A stretch of 64,000 nt of DNA from Plantago major (GCA_026545765.1 CM048840.1:85402877-85466876); one strand, 5' to 3'; positions 45,549 through 57,233 are shown, counted from the stretch's first letter. Notes: generated by a model not told the origin, from the letters alone. A program made the numbers and translations.

Positions 45549-47579
45549 CTAAGAATGATCGGGAGGAGGCGGTGGGTCAGACTGGGAAGAACTACTGAAC
45601 ATCTGGGTCAAAGCGTCCATCCGCTGAGCCATACGAGCCTGTTCCTCAAGCACTTGCTCGTAAGCTGCCTTGGTCGTAGCTATTTCCTGGTGGAGAGGAG
45701 TCATCATCTCTTGAACCTGCTCCTGTGTGTAGAGATTAGATCGCGATCCTGATCCTTGGGACACTGAGAAGCTACCAGAACTCATGGAAGGGCCCAAACT
45801 TCCCAATCCATACATTCGAGCCTTGCTGTCCATTGGGTTGACCTCGAAGAAGATCTGGTCTTGCTCTTCAATTGAAAGCTCATGACCGTCGATCATCCTC
45901 TCGTCCATCCTCCTCTCGACCTCACTCTGCAATTGTTGGTTACATACGAAATGAGATGCAATTTTAGGAATCACTTTAAAATACACAAATACACATGTTA
46001 AACTTAAGAAAGAAACGTACCGCAATACGCTCGGCCCTCACGTCAGTCCAGATGCCATTCTTCAGCTTAGCCTTCTTGAAGTGGTACATAGCACTCTTCG
46101 GCTGTCCTCTATTGGCCTAAAAAAATATATGTGCAAACAAGTAGTTAGTTGACAGGTGTGAAAGCAAAAAACTGTTATGTATCATATTCCAAGTCATAAA
46201 CAACATATTTACTAACCTCCATCATGTGATCTGTAACAACAGCTCGCGACCCATAGTAATGTCTGGCAGTGCCCGTACCATCTCGCGGCTCAGACAAATG
46301 ATTTTGTCTGTTCTTGTACGCTTGATCCTGGACAAAGGGATCATTCCAGTACGTCTCCCACAGTGCCCACTCGTCATCCCCCACCCAAGTTGGTTGCCTG
46401 CGTGTCTCCTTCATTTTGTAGACCATTTTCCTGTAGATGTCTGACCCTAAAGTCTCGAAAACGGAGTACAACTGGGACACCAGGGCATTGGGAATGTAGT
46501 AGTCCTTCTACAACAATTCCATTCAAAGTAAAAATTACACAAGTTTAAAGAAAGATAACAATTTAAATATAACACTCAAATGACACTCAAATGTAGTAGT
46601 CCTACAACAATTTAATTCAGTGGCTAACATACCACTCAAATGACACAACAAGTTCATAAATGGTGACTAACACATCAAAATAAGCTTAGTGGCTAACATA
46701 CCACTCAAATTGTCCTAAAATTGACTAACACAATGGTGACTAACATATCACCCAAGTTCAGTAGCTAACATACCACTCAAATGACACAACAAGTTCATAA
46801 ATGGTGACTAGCACATCAAAACAAGCTTAGTGGCTAACATACCACTCAAATTGTCTTAAAATTGACTAACACAATGGTGACTAACATATCACCCAAGTTC
46901 AGTGGCTAACATACCACTCAAATGACACAACAAGTTCATGAATGGTGACTAACACATCAAAACAAGCTTAGTGGCTAACATACCACTCACAGATATAGTG
47001 GCTAACATACCACACACATTAACACAATGATTAAAAGAACAAATAAAGCATTCATTGTAACATTTAAGCTTACGCGCAGCTCGTCGAAGTAAAAGTGCTT
47101 CATCCGGTCTGGGACGTTTGACCACTTCTCGCCTCCTTGTCCCGGCATCTCCCGCCTCCCCCTGAAGATTTTGCCTAGTTTGTCTGAGGCATCCGGAGGC
47201 CAAAACCTGTTATCAATGAGACAAACAAGAAATGAATATTCATTAGTAAAATCATGTAACATATATTTATCTTAAGTGTATGTTCTACAAATCCATAATA
47301 CTTACTTGTTCCTGCCGTTGGGGAACAACACCGGCTTCCCCTGAAAGTAGCACCGTCCGTCAACGTCAAGTAGGGACACCCGTCAGAGGGGTAGTCACCA
47401 GGAGCATGTGCCGTGTAGGCCGCTGGAGTCTCTGGTACCTGAGACTGGCTGCTGCTCCCACCAATGTCGTATCCAACGAGAGGACTAGTACCATGACTAG
47501 CAGGTGTACTACTAGAACCCGCTGGACTAGCACCCCTACACCCGGGAGGAAGGTATGTCGACTTCCTTTGGCGCGGCAT
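45549..47579 (-). CDS. CACTA accessory protein gene (plant transposase, Ptta/En/Spm family), five exons
   Basis: Minus-strand exons are 47579-47306, 47206-47074, 46507-46217, 46116-46021 and 45926-45549 (stop). Each border has GT and AG: donors GTAAGTATT, GTAAGCTTA, GTTAGTAAA, GTACGTTTC; acceptors GATAACAG, GTTGTAG, TTTTTTAG, AATTGCAG. Exons 2 to 5 join in consistent phase. Exon 1 starts MPRQRKSTYLPPG. Its 3' part must be read in another frame (LDVDGRCYFQGKPVLFPNGR), so a one-base shift lies near 47375. Exons 2-4 hold FWPPDASDKLGKIFRGRREM, DDEWALWETYWNDPFVQDQA, KNRQNHLSEPRDGTGTARHY and NRGQPKSAMYHFKKAKLKNG. Exon 5 has a coiled coil and a Pro-rich C-terminus. The pattern fits the Ptta/En/Spm protein, which binds subterminal repeats. 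DNA binding itself is inferred. Confidence 0.75.
46612..47012. repeat. 141-bp tandem repeat in intron 2 of the CACTA gene
   Basis: Units beginning GTGGCTAACATACCACTC (or GTAGCTAAC...) start at 46620, 46761 and 46902, a constant 141-bp period, nearly three copies. Each unit contains two to three shorter variants of the pattern GTGRCTAACATAYCAC, itself a short inverted repeat. The array lies between the exon ending 46507 and the exon 47074-47206. Confidence 0.9.
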
Positions 47580-48249
47580 CTGCAAGAGCATATAAGAAAT
47601 TGCAAGAAAAAAATGTGTTAGTAAAGAATACATGAATATGCATGTAAATTAAACATAATACTAATTAACAATACAAATTCACAATCAATATATCAATTGC
47701 ACAAAGTTAACTAACTAGTATACTATAGCTCCCATAAACATACAATTGATATAATTAGTTGAAATTAACAAAATTTCCAATTTTGTCAACAAGTAAGGGT
47801 TCCAAAACACTCAACTAAATCATTCTAATCCTACTACATATACGAAAATATCAAATTAACAACCCTACATACTTCCAAACATCTTAACATTATACTAAAA
47901 ATCCAAATTCACAATAAATATATCAATTGAACATCTCAAGTTAACACACTACGTAATATAAGCTAAACTAACTACTACATACTTACAATAAACATGCAAT
48001 TGCTCAAATTAGTCGAAATTAACAAAATCCCCAAATTTGGCAAAGTTAGGGTTTTAGCCAAAATACCTTCGATTAAGCGGAAGGAAGACGAAATTGATTG
48101 AACACCCGAACTTCTTGTCCCACGAGCTTCGAAAACACTCCAAAATTGGCTGGAATGGCGGAGATTTGGTCGGAATTGGAAAAATTACGAGAGACAAAGA
48201 AAGAGATGCAGAAACAAAAATGGGGAAGAAAAGGGGTTCTGCCCCGATT
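47580..48249. other. 5' flank of the CACTA gene, AT-rich
   Basis: No second gene is seen. The stretch is AT-rich and probably holds the promoter and first leader of the accessory gene. A paired AT-rich duplication (CAATATATCAATTG near 47684 and AAATATATCAATTG near 47916) is visible. Confidence 0.5.
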
Positions 48250-48573
48250 CTATATTCATTTTAGCGATGGATCGCTATCCGTCGCTAAATCCGTTTTTCT
48301 TTTTCAATTTTCCTTCTTTTTTTTTTCTTTTTTAAATCTGGTCAACTTATTTAGGGACGGACATTATATCCATCCCTAAATAACGACGGATATTTTGTAT
48401 CCGTCGCCAAATAGCGACGGGAAAATATCCGTCGCTATTTAGCGACGGTTGAGCGACGGATTTGAGACGGATTGAGCGAATCGCTCAATCCGTCTCAAAT
48501 CCGTCGCTAAATCTAGCGATTCGTCGCTAGGTAGCGACGGATCCCGTCGCTATTTGGCGGAGTTCTTGTAGTG
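48250..48573. repeat. Right subterminal repeat array of the CACTA
   Basis: At least ten CGACGGA/TCCGTCG cores occur in both orientations, including AATAGCGACGG and GATTGAGCGAATCGCTCAATC, ending in TTCTTGTAGTG. Mirror of the left array. Confidence 0.88.
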
Positions 48574-48576
48574 ACT

Positions 48577-49868
48577 CACTGTTACTTACTCATCCGTCAT
48601 GAGTCTCAATTCAGCTGTCATGATAATTGACACGGAAAGAAAATGGATGACTGACATCTTTAACTATCTCAAGGACGGATCTCTACCAGCTGATCCGAAA
48701 GAATCAAGGAGCGTACAGTACCGAGCGAACAGATACTTTATAATGGGAGAGGATTTGTACAAAAGATCTTTTGCCGGGACTCACTTGAGGTGTTTGAGCC
48801 CGCAAGAAGCAAAGACTGTGCTGGAAGAGATACACAACGGAAGCTGCGGAAGTCATTCCGGGGGAAGAACTCTGGCCCAGAAAATCATACGACAAGGCTA
48901 TTACTGGCCTAGCATTGATAAAGATTCCGCCGATCATGCTCGGAAGTGCCCTGATTGCCAATACTATGTGAACATTCCACATCGTCCGACACATCCTATG
49001 ATTCCGTCAATCATAGCGTATCCATTTGATCAGCAGGGCATCGATATTGTCGGACCGTTCCCGAGGGGCACTCAACAGAAGAAGTTCCTAATTGTGGCCG
49101 TGGAATATTTCACCAAATGGGTAGAAGCGGAAGTTGTGGCAACCATTACAGAAAGTCGAGTGCGGACCTTCATCTGGAAGAACATCATTTGCCGCGTCGG
49201 CCTGCCCAGGATTCTTGTCTCGGATAATGGTGCCCAATTTTTAGGCAATAGGCTCAAGGAATGGCTGGCGTCCTTCAAGATTGTACAACGTTTCACATCT
49301 GTTGAATTTCCGCAAGCTAATGGACAAGCTGAGTCCACGAACAAGACAATAGTCAAGATCCTCGAAAAGCGGTTGAGAACTTCTCAAGAGAGCTGGGCGG
49401 ACGACCTAGATGGTGTACTGTGGGCTCATCGCACCACTGCACGGACCGCGACCAAAGAAACTCCATTTGCCTTGGTATATGGCTCGGAAGCAGTTATACT
49501 AGCCGAAACTGTTGTTGAGACTATGAGGATCCAAGAGTTCGAAGATTCCGCCAATCGTAAAGCTCGGATATTCGACCTGGACATGTTGGAACAGAAAAGA
49601 ACTGAGGCACTGGCTAATATCCATAGGTATCAAGCAACTTCTGTCCGAGCCTACAACAGGAATGTTCGAGCAAATAACTTGTAGGTCGGAGACCTGGTAC
49701 TTCGCCGGGCTGACATTTTGAACAATGTTGGAAAACTCAAGCCCAAATGGGAAGGACCCTACAAGATTGTCGGAGCAAGAGTGAATGGGAGTTACGGATT
49801 GGAAGATGAGCGCGGACACCCACTCAAGCGTACATGGAATGCTAGAAACCTTCAAAAGTTTTACGCAT
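48577..49868 (+). pseudogene. Tat integrase, copy 2
   Basis: Resumes right after the CACTA's right target-site copy with MSLNSAVMIIDTERKWMTDI. It then shows the zinc block (CGSHSGGRTLAQKIIRQGYY, RKCPDCQYYVNIPH), the core (GIDIVGPFPRGTQQKKFLIV, ILVSDNGAQFLGNRLKEW, FPQANGQAESTNKTIV) and the C-terminal KWEGPYKIVGARVNGSYGLE. Close to copy 1. Fossil, broken. Confidence 0.9.
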
Positions 49869-50092
49869 AGGGATGGTTACGCGAATCTCCGTCAGGTCGT
49901 TTAGTTATTTTAGATTCCAACTATCTATTACACGGAACTCCGCCAGTTCTGTTTTTTGTTAATCCTTTTGTCATTGGCCATGTAGCCCGCAAGTTGTAAT
50001 TGAATTTCCGGCAAATCAATACAACTTCTATCTTTCAATTCGTGCATCTGAGATTTAACGTTCAGTTGACAAGAAAGGGCAAGCAATGAGTT
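49869..50092 (+). other. Tat copy 2 UTR up to the copia junction
   Basis: Matches 32648-32873 of copy 1 almost base for base, ending GGCAAGCAATGAGTTTTAT. The sequence then becomes copia, at the same base as in copy 1. Confidence 0.85.
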
Positions 50093-51065
50093 TTATACAA
50101 CTTCTACCATATACCATTTGCATGGGAGAGAATTGATGATAGCTTGTTGGCCTGATGCGAACAAGTGTCGCAGCATGTAAAATTGCATGTCCCCATGTTG
50201 AAGCAGGGAGATTAGATTGCATTAGTAATGGCCTTGCAATTAACTGGAGACGTTTGATAAACGATTCGGCCATTCCATTTTGTGTATGAACATGTGCAAC
50301 AGGTTGTTCAATTTTTATACCAATAGACATGCAAAAATCGTTATATGCTTGCGACGAAAATTCAGCGGCATTGTCAAGACGAATGCTCTTGATTGGAGAA
50401 TCAGGAAAATGTGCTCGTAAGCGAATTATTTGTGCAAGCAATCTTGCAAATGCCAAATTACGAGTAGATAATAAGCACACATGTGACCTTCTAGTAGATG
50501 CATCTATTAAGACCATAAAATATCTGAATGGTCCACATGGTGGTTGTATTGGTCCACATATGTCTCCATGAAATCTTTCTAGAAAAGGACTTTCAGTTCC
50601 AACTTTTGCAAATGAAGGTTTTATAATGAGTTTGCCTTTGGAGCAGGCATCAGACGAGAATTCATGACTTTGAAAAATCTTCTGGTTTTTCAATGTATGA
50701 CCACATGAATTTTCAATAATTTCTCGCATCATCATTGATCCGGGATGGCCCAACTGGTCATGCCAAACTTTAAAGGTGCTATCGATTTGTTTTTCCATAG
50801 CATAAATCTCAATTGCTTTTATTTTAGTGCAATGCAATCCAGAGGATATTACCGGTAATTTTTCCAAAACACATTTGGTACCGGATTTCACTGTTGTGAT
50901 GTAAAGAAGTTCATTGCCATTTTCACTCATGGTCTCAACATGATATTCATTCATTCGAATATCTTTAAAACTTAATAGATTTCGTTTAGATTTTGAAGAA
51001 TACAATGCTTCTTCTATGGCAATTTTTGTTCCATGTGGTAGTATTATATTTGTTATAATCAACAT
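50093..51065 (-). pseudogene. Copia protease end and integrase (Ivana/Oryco-like)
   Basis: Blocks are KIAIEEALYSSKSKRNLLSF, FKVWHDQLGHPGSMMMREII, SSDACSKGKLIIKPSFAKVG, ERFHGDICGPIQPPCGPFRY, IKSIRLDNAAEFSSQAYNDF, PVAHVHTQNGMAESFIKRLQ and WGHAILHAATLVRIRPTSYH. These are the GAG-pre-integrase zinc finger and the catalytic core in order. The C-terminal end runs into Tat UTR sequence at about 50092. Fossil. Confidence 0.88.
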
Positions 51066-51243
51066 GATGAAATTGTTACAAAAATAGTAGAAAAGACTAA
51101 TAGAAATGAGATAAAGATTATCATTTCTTATTCCACACCTCTCCTTGAGTACAATCTATCATATATATAGATAGGTAGAAATAAAATACTATAATAATGA
51201 TAGTAGATAATGGGAGTAGTGGGTGTAGTGGTGTATTTGAGTA
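51066..51243. other. Inversion boundary between minus-strand integrase and plus-strand RT
   Basis: AT-rich, with TATATATAGATAGG and repeats of GTAGTGGGAGTAGTGG/GTGGGTGTAGTGG. No coding. It may be LTR or leader sequence of the copia element. Confidence 0.4.
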
Positions 51244-51516
51244 GTGGGAGTAGTGGAGATATATTCATTTAATGTAGCATGTGACATTGTGGAACAAAAT
51301 GAGGAACTTGAACCTACTTCTATAAAAGAATGTAGTCGTAGAGAAGATTGGCCAAAATGGAAAGAGGCAATTACTGCAGAATTGAACTCTCTTGGAAAAC
51401 GTGAAGTTTTTGGACCTGTAGTCCGTACACCAAATGGTGTAAAACCCGTTGGATACAAATGGGTATTTGTGCGTAAAAGAAATGAGAAAAATGAAGTTGC
51501 AAGATATAAAGCAAGA
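51244..51516 (+). pseudogene. Copia RT, N-terminal part (Ivana/Oryco-like)
   Basis: Blocks are ECSRREDWPKWKEAITAEL, NSLGKREVFGPVVRTPNGVK and PVGYKWVFVRKRNEKNEVAR, the start of the copia RVT_2 domain. It is interrupted by the solo LTR at 51517 and resumes at 53123. Fossil. Confidence 0.9.
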
Positions 51517-53122
51517 TGTTAGGAATATCTGTTTAGATTTTGATTAGCAACCTAATGACTTATCTTAGCTCAGAAAGGTGATTAGTACTCTTAGTTCACT
51601 TGAACACTGTAAAAGAGGAAACTCACTAAGTATGATAGTCTAGCAAATCTTGTATAGGATGTTAGGTCTCGAAATGTAATTTTTATTTTATGAAGAAGAC
51701 CAAGAAGAAGGCATCCAGCAGGAAAAGTTCAACGGATTTGAAGATTTGAAGACTGCACAAGATTGCTAAAGACAAGGGTTTTTCAGATACCTATGTCCAG
51801 ATATCTTGAAGAAACAAGTGTTTCGAAACACACGTGTTGCAAAAGATATCTGAGAATAAAAGGTTTCTGAGACGAGGAAAGTGCCCACAGATATCTACAC
51901 TTGGACATAAAATATGCTTCTGAAAAAGAAACATATTATAACAAGTTGTTTAAACAAGTGGAATCTGGAGCTATGATGATCTCTGGAAAAGAACGTGCAA
52001 AGCCTCAGAAAGCTTGCATAGTTCCGTTGGCACTACAGGACAAAGTATAGTACAGTGCATTAAATGCGCAGACAGAAATGTTTGAACAAAAGTCAGAATC
52101 AAGAAGAAGACAAACCTACTACAAGATCAGATCGAGATATCAATAGTTTGAATTTGATTTAAGCCTAACGGATACTATTCAAACGGCACTCAAAATTCAT
52201 CTATAAATATCAACACTTAGACTGCTTGAGAACACAGACTGAACATCTTAGATCACTAAACTTATACTGAATACTCACACAAGCTCTCTCAAGCAAACTA
52301 CTTACTTTCAAGCTTTCTGTTGCGACCAAAGCTCTTGATTCTAAGTAGCACAAAAGTTCTAAGTGTCCTGATCCTTAACGAGCATTGTTATTTGTGAAGG
52401 AGTTGAACTAAGATTTCATATCTGAGATTCATTCTCTGGAACACTTACAATAAACTTGGGTCAGTAGAGAACAAGATACCATACATTGAAAAGTGTATTA
52501 AGTATACTTGATTCATAGAGCTATCTGAATAACTGAATAAGTTATTTAAGAAGCTCACCTGACAAACAAACCTAAAACCAACACCTTAAACGGCGTGGAG
52601 TACAGGAAGTACTTAGTTTGGAAAACTAAGGAATAACTCCAAGGTTATTGAGCACAGGAAGTACTTAGTTTGGGAAACTAAGGAATTCAAAAGGTTTCGA
52701 GTCAGGAAGTACTTGGTGGAAAGCCGGGAATAACTTCGGAGGAACACTTGGTTGGGAACCTAGTGTATTTAGGAATCAAGAAAATATATCTTTAAGGTTA
52801 CCTCATTTATCTTAGTGGATTCTGGGTCTGAGAAAGACTGAAGTGGATTAGTTGAAGGATTACGCCACCTTCAGATACCACTATAAAAAGACTTGTGTTA
52901 TTTACTCTTTGCAGCTTATTATTTTTTTTACTTATATTGCAAAGTACTTACACTTATCTTGCTGAACACGTGCACTTATCTTTGAAAAGTCTTCCGCTCT
53001 CTGAAATTAAGTATCAGATATCTTCACAGATATCTGAGAAACTGTGTTTATCGACAAAAGTTTTAAAATACTATTCAACCCCCCCCCCCTAGTCTTTTAC
53101 TTTGCCGTTATCTGGACCAACA
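51517..53122 (+). repeat. Solo LTR of the Sirevirus family with target-site duplication
   Basis: Begins TGTTAGGAATATCTG and ends TCTGGACCAACA, 1,606 bp. The 5 bp CAAGA stand on both sides (51512-51516 and 53123-53127), inside the RT coding sequence of the copia host. No PBS, gag or polypurine tract is present, so it is a solo LTR left after recombination between two LTRs. It is similar in length to the 3' LTR at 11480. Confidence 0.95.
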
Positions 53123-53875
53123 CAAGACTTGTCGCACAAGGTTTTACTCAAAGACTGGGGATTGATTATGAAGAGACGTATTCTCCTGTGATGGATGCGA
53201 TTACATTTCGTTATCTAATGAGTCTGGCTACACATGAGAAACTTGAAATGCATCTTATGGATGTTGTTACAGCCTATTTATATGGCTCACTGGATAATGA
53301 CATATACATGAAAATTCCTGAAGGATTCAAAGTGCCCGCAGCACAATCCCGAGATAGTTATTCAATTAAATTGAATAAATCCTTATATGGATTAAAACAA
53401 TTGGGGCGAATGTGGTTCAATCGCTTGAGCTCATTTTTGAAAAATGAAGGTTACACAAATGATCCTATATGTCCATGTGTTTTTATTAAACGATCAGGAT
53501 CAAAATTTGTCATTATTGCAGTCTATGTCGATGACTTGAATATTATTGGAACTCCTGAAGAGTTAGCCAAAACGGTTGAATGTTTAAAGAATGATAAATG
53601 AAAGACCTTGGAAAAAAAAAGTATTGTTTGGGTCTACAAATCAAGCACTTAGGAAATGGAACGCTTATCCACCAGTCCAATTATTTGGAAAGACTATTGA
53701 AACGATTTTATATGGATAAAGCTCATCAAATAAATACCTCCATGGTTGTAAGGTCGCTAGATGTGAAAAGAGATCCATTTAGACCTCGTGAAGATGATGA
53801 AGAACTTCTTGGTCCCGAAGTACCATATCTTAGTGCTATTGGTGCACTAGTGTACCTTGCTAACAATACACTTGA
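53123..53875 (+). pseudogene. Copia RT, C-terminal part (Ivana/Oryco-like)
   Basis: Blocks are LVAQGFTQRLGIDYEETYSP, HLMDVVTAYLYGSLDNDIY, MKIPEGFK, SLYGLKQLGRMWFNRLSSFL, VIIAVYVDDLNIIGTPEELA (YVDD motif) and EVPYLSAIGALVYLANNT. RNase H is absent. Fossil, broken. Confidence 0.9.
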
Positions 53876-53956
53876 ATCACTTGATAATAGAATACAATGT
53901 TCTTCTACTCTACTCTCTTCATTCTTATTGTTCTTCTTTCCTATCATAGTAGCTAT

Positions 53957-54031
53957 ATAAGAATGAACTCTCCATTCTCTCCATTCTCTTCATTCTCTCT
54001 TCTATGCTTATTTATTGATTTTCTTTTAACA
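53957..54031 (+). repeat. 3' end of the first short copia-like LTR
   Basis: Seventy-five bp from ATAAGAATGAACTCTCC to TTTTAACA match 58793-58867 with one substitution and one small length difference. The PBS follows. The 5' part of the LTR is missing, and the 53876-53956 stretch to its left was not assigned. Confidence 0.8.
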
Positions 54032-57000
54032 TGTTATCAGCACGATAGTGCTCAACCAACTGATAGAGAATGTAAACTATGATCCGAAGGAAAAGCTAGA
54101 AGAAGAAGAGAGTTCTGATTGGCCATGATGATGATGATCATGAATAGAGATTTCTGTTACATCATCCCTCCATCTCTCAATTTCATATATTACATTGAAT
54201 AGAGTTCTGATGCATTTTATTATTTTTATGTTTGAGATTATATACTAATAAGTTCTTTGTTTTTGTAGTTCCATCCTAAAGATGTATGAAGCAACCTTAG
54301 ACGATGGCATACTGAAGACATACTTAAGACCATGGCAAAGAATTTTGATAGGAGATGCCATGTGTTTTAGTATGATCACTTACGTATCCTTTGAAGCTAA
54401 CATATGGATGATGCCATCAATGGAGCTACATATCCTTTGAAACTATAAAACTATTACTTATCATCTTTCAAGATAAGTTTTATTTTGTTTATAATTTACT
54501 TCCTTGAATTTATTTTTCTCATCATATGATATCATTTAACCACTTTAATTTTCTTGTTAGAAGTGAATCTCATATTCACACTTATATTTTTGATGAACCT
54601 TACAATTGGTTAATAAAATTACAATATAGTTTACCATATTCCCTGAAGTGAATATGAGTTACAAAACCTTGAAGGTTACGACTATTGAGAAATAAAGTGA
54701 ATGTCAAATTATCACTCACACGGATATTTGATCAAATTTTTTTTTTCAAGAATTGCAAACCACCCGAAGTGACTACCAATTGATGGTTCGAAATCACTGA
54801 AATTCCTTTGTTAAATATATATGTCCACATACAATCAAATTGGACGACCGGGAATAAATTGAGAAGGGAAAAGGTAAATTTCGTGCGTAGATTTCCTGCA
54901 CAGCGCAACCTTTTTGTAAATTTAACTCCAGATTCGTTAGCCACTGGATCGTTCCCAAATTTTGTCACCATATTAAAGACACCTTTTTCTTGAATTTCAC
55001 CGGAGAGATCGTCGTTTTGAACTATGAGGCATTGGGAATATGCGGTCGAACATAGATATGTTTTTCATATCATGTTTGCGATAAGAATTAAAATAATAGT
55101 CTCGTCATTGGTGAAGATAAATTTTATTTATTTATTAAATTACTCATTCATATTATACAGTTGATAATATTTCCTGAAGTGAATATGTGATACAAAACAT
55201 CATAGACCGGAAGGGTCAAGAATTGTCAATAATTGATGGTTGAGAATTTTCGATATCTTCAAAGAAGTATGGAATAACCAACCGGCGTAGTTAGGATATA
55301 TCAATGTTCAAATCACTTATGTGGTGAAATAATCAATCGGCACAGTTGAGATATATCAATGCTCGAAATCACATATGTTGTGAGACAATTACTAATGATA
55401 ATATGCTGAAAAATCATACACTACTTTTAATGCCTCAAATATGTTAATGCATTTGCAATATAGTGAGAAAAAAAATGGGGCATGCTTCATTACTTGAAGC
55501 GAATATGACAACAATATATGAGGCAAGCGAGGCCAAAATATGCTTGAATAATAGTGTTGGATGATATTGCATCAACACATCGCATATTCAATAATGTATG
55601 AAACAAATGATGGATATCACTTTTAAAGTTTGGAATGACCAGTTAGCCATCCCGACCGGATCAATGGTGATGAAAATCCATGTAATGAATTCATGTGCTA
55701 TTTTCTCTAGAGGCAAATTTATTACAAAACGATCATTTGAAAAGGTTTATATAAACAACTTCTATTGAGTAAAATACATATGTCCAACAAACATATGATA
55801 AGCTTGTCATATCTCGTAAGATATATATAATTACCAACCTGAAATTGGTAAAACATCTATGGTGCCGTAAGCATTTGAGAGGAGCATTATATTGTAAATG
55901 CTCATGTTTTATATATCCTCGAGAGATGGATTATGTTGAGAATACATAACGAAAGTGTATGGCTTGATTTCATCATCATACAAGAGTTTGTACTTTGTAC
56001 TCTCACGGAACTGAGCTCAACAACATATATAATTGACATTATTTATCTTGCCAATATTTATTCTTATCATTGCTCCCGAAGTAACAATCGTGTGCATACT
56101 AATGGATCTTGAAGACCACTATAAATTTGAAATTTATTGGTAAAGATATACCCCTAGCTCACAAGAACAATGTTTGGTCTCGTCTCATCTTGTACAATAA
56201 ATAACATATACAATTTATGAATCTCCTTTCCCAGAAGTGATTGGAGATACTTAAAAAAAATTAGAGGGTTGCAAAATGAGTGAATGTCAATTTGGTATAT
56301 TGAAAATGAACCACCATTATTTGATGTATACTCAAATACATCTATGGTCAAACCGCAAGATGTGCTTGGAGAAATAATAAAGTTTTAAAATTTTAATTGC
56401 AAAATCATGATCAATTTCTAAAAATTGATTATTCTCATTCCCTGAAGTGAATGCAACATTTTGCTTGTTTATACATGTATCAAAGCTTCACCAGAAGCAA
56501 GCATAAAATATAACTCATCAACCTCAAGTTGATAGAAATATACGAATGATCAAATATATCTCACCAACTTGAAGTTGGGAGGATGAGAATTAAGTATTTT
56601 ATTTTCAAAAATATTTTATATAATATGCTACAATCTATTATCCGAGCGTTTGGGTGGAAACCTGACATGTCCTTTATACTCTCCGAATGGAGTGTTGGGC
56701 ATACTAATGTTCGTGACAAGTAAAACCTGACATGTCCTTTATACAATTCCCACAGCAAAGACTTCTAAAAATAGAAATGAAACATTTGGTACGCATATAA
56801 CTATTGCTCGTGACAAGTAGTTCTTTCCAGTGATGTCAAGTGCCACAAATTTGAGGTTACTAAGATTTGCCATGACTATATAAAAGAAAGAAAGGTGATT
56901 AATAAAATCAATTTAAGAAGAACATGAAAATATTAGTATAATAAGAAAGACTCACCTCAAATTGCTTGGAAAAAGGGTAATGATGCTAAAAGAGACAAAG

Positions 57001-57177
57001 GTGATCGGTAAACAAGAAAGATGATGGGTAATGTACAAAATGAGAGTGTAAAATACATTGTGTATGATATGCTATTTATAGTGTGCAACTTATTATAATG
57101 CAATGGAGGAGTTACATACTTTTAAATGCATGAATATATATTTGGTTGAAGAACAAGCCATAATGATGTTTGAAAAA

Positions 57178-57233
<56 letters not shown>

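Larger units (their letters stand above)
44987..48573 (-). mobile_element. CACTA (En/Spm) transposon, 3,587 bp, non-autonomous
   Basis: The left end is CACTACAAAAAAAACC and the right end is the reverse complement of CACTACAAGAACTCC, giving imperfect terminal inverted repeats with the canonical CACTA. The 3-bp target site ACT is duplicated at 44984-44986 and 48574-48576. Removing the element restores the order seen in Tat copy 1 (CCTACTCACTGTTACT). Subterminal regions (44987-45345 and 48250-48573) hold many copies of AGCGACGGAT/ATCCGTCGCT in both orientations, the typical binding-site arrays. It encodes one multi-exon gene but no TNP2-type transposase, so it needs an autonomous partner. The clean ends suggest recent insertion, after the Tat element. 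Confidence 0.95.
40070..50092 (+). mobile_element. Tat-lineage Ty3/gypsy element, copy 2, broken and split by a CACTA
   Basis: The internal region starts at the shared LTR: PBS 40073, gag from 40127, protease, RT, both RNase H domains and integrase ending at 49868, about 96-98 percent similar to copy 1 by eye. A CACTA element (44987-48573) interrupts it between the second RNase H and integrase. About 200 bp after integrase, at the same base as in copy 1, it joins copia sequence. Here the copia continues, and neither the antisense gene nor a 3' LTR follows. Broken, with several breaks. Confidence 0.85.
50093..53875. mobile_element. Rearranged Ivana/Oryco-like copia element, broken, with internal inversion
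   Basis: Protease end plus integrase read on the minus strand (51065-50093), while RT reads on the plus strand (51244-53875). In an intact copia both are on one strand, so the element carries an inversion or was assembled from two fragments. A Sirevirus solo LTR (51517-53122) interrupts the RT. The RT homology ends at YLANNT, just before RNase H. Lineage recalled from block sequences. Broken. Confidence 0.75.

Noticed and set aside
46612-47012. Possible CRISPR-like array
   Set aside because: The direct repeats have no distinct unique spacers of constant length. It is a simple 141-bp tandem repeat inside a transposon intron of a eukaryote.
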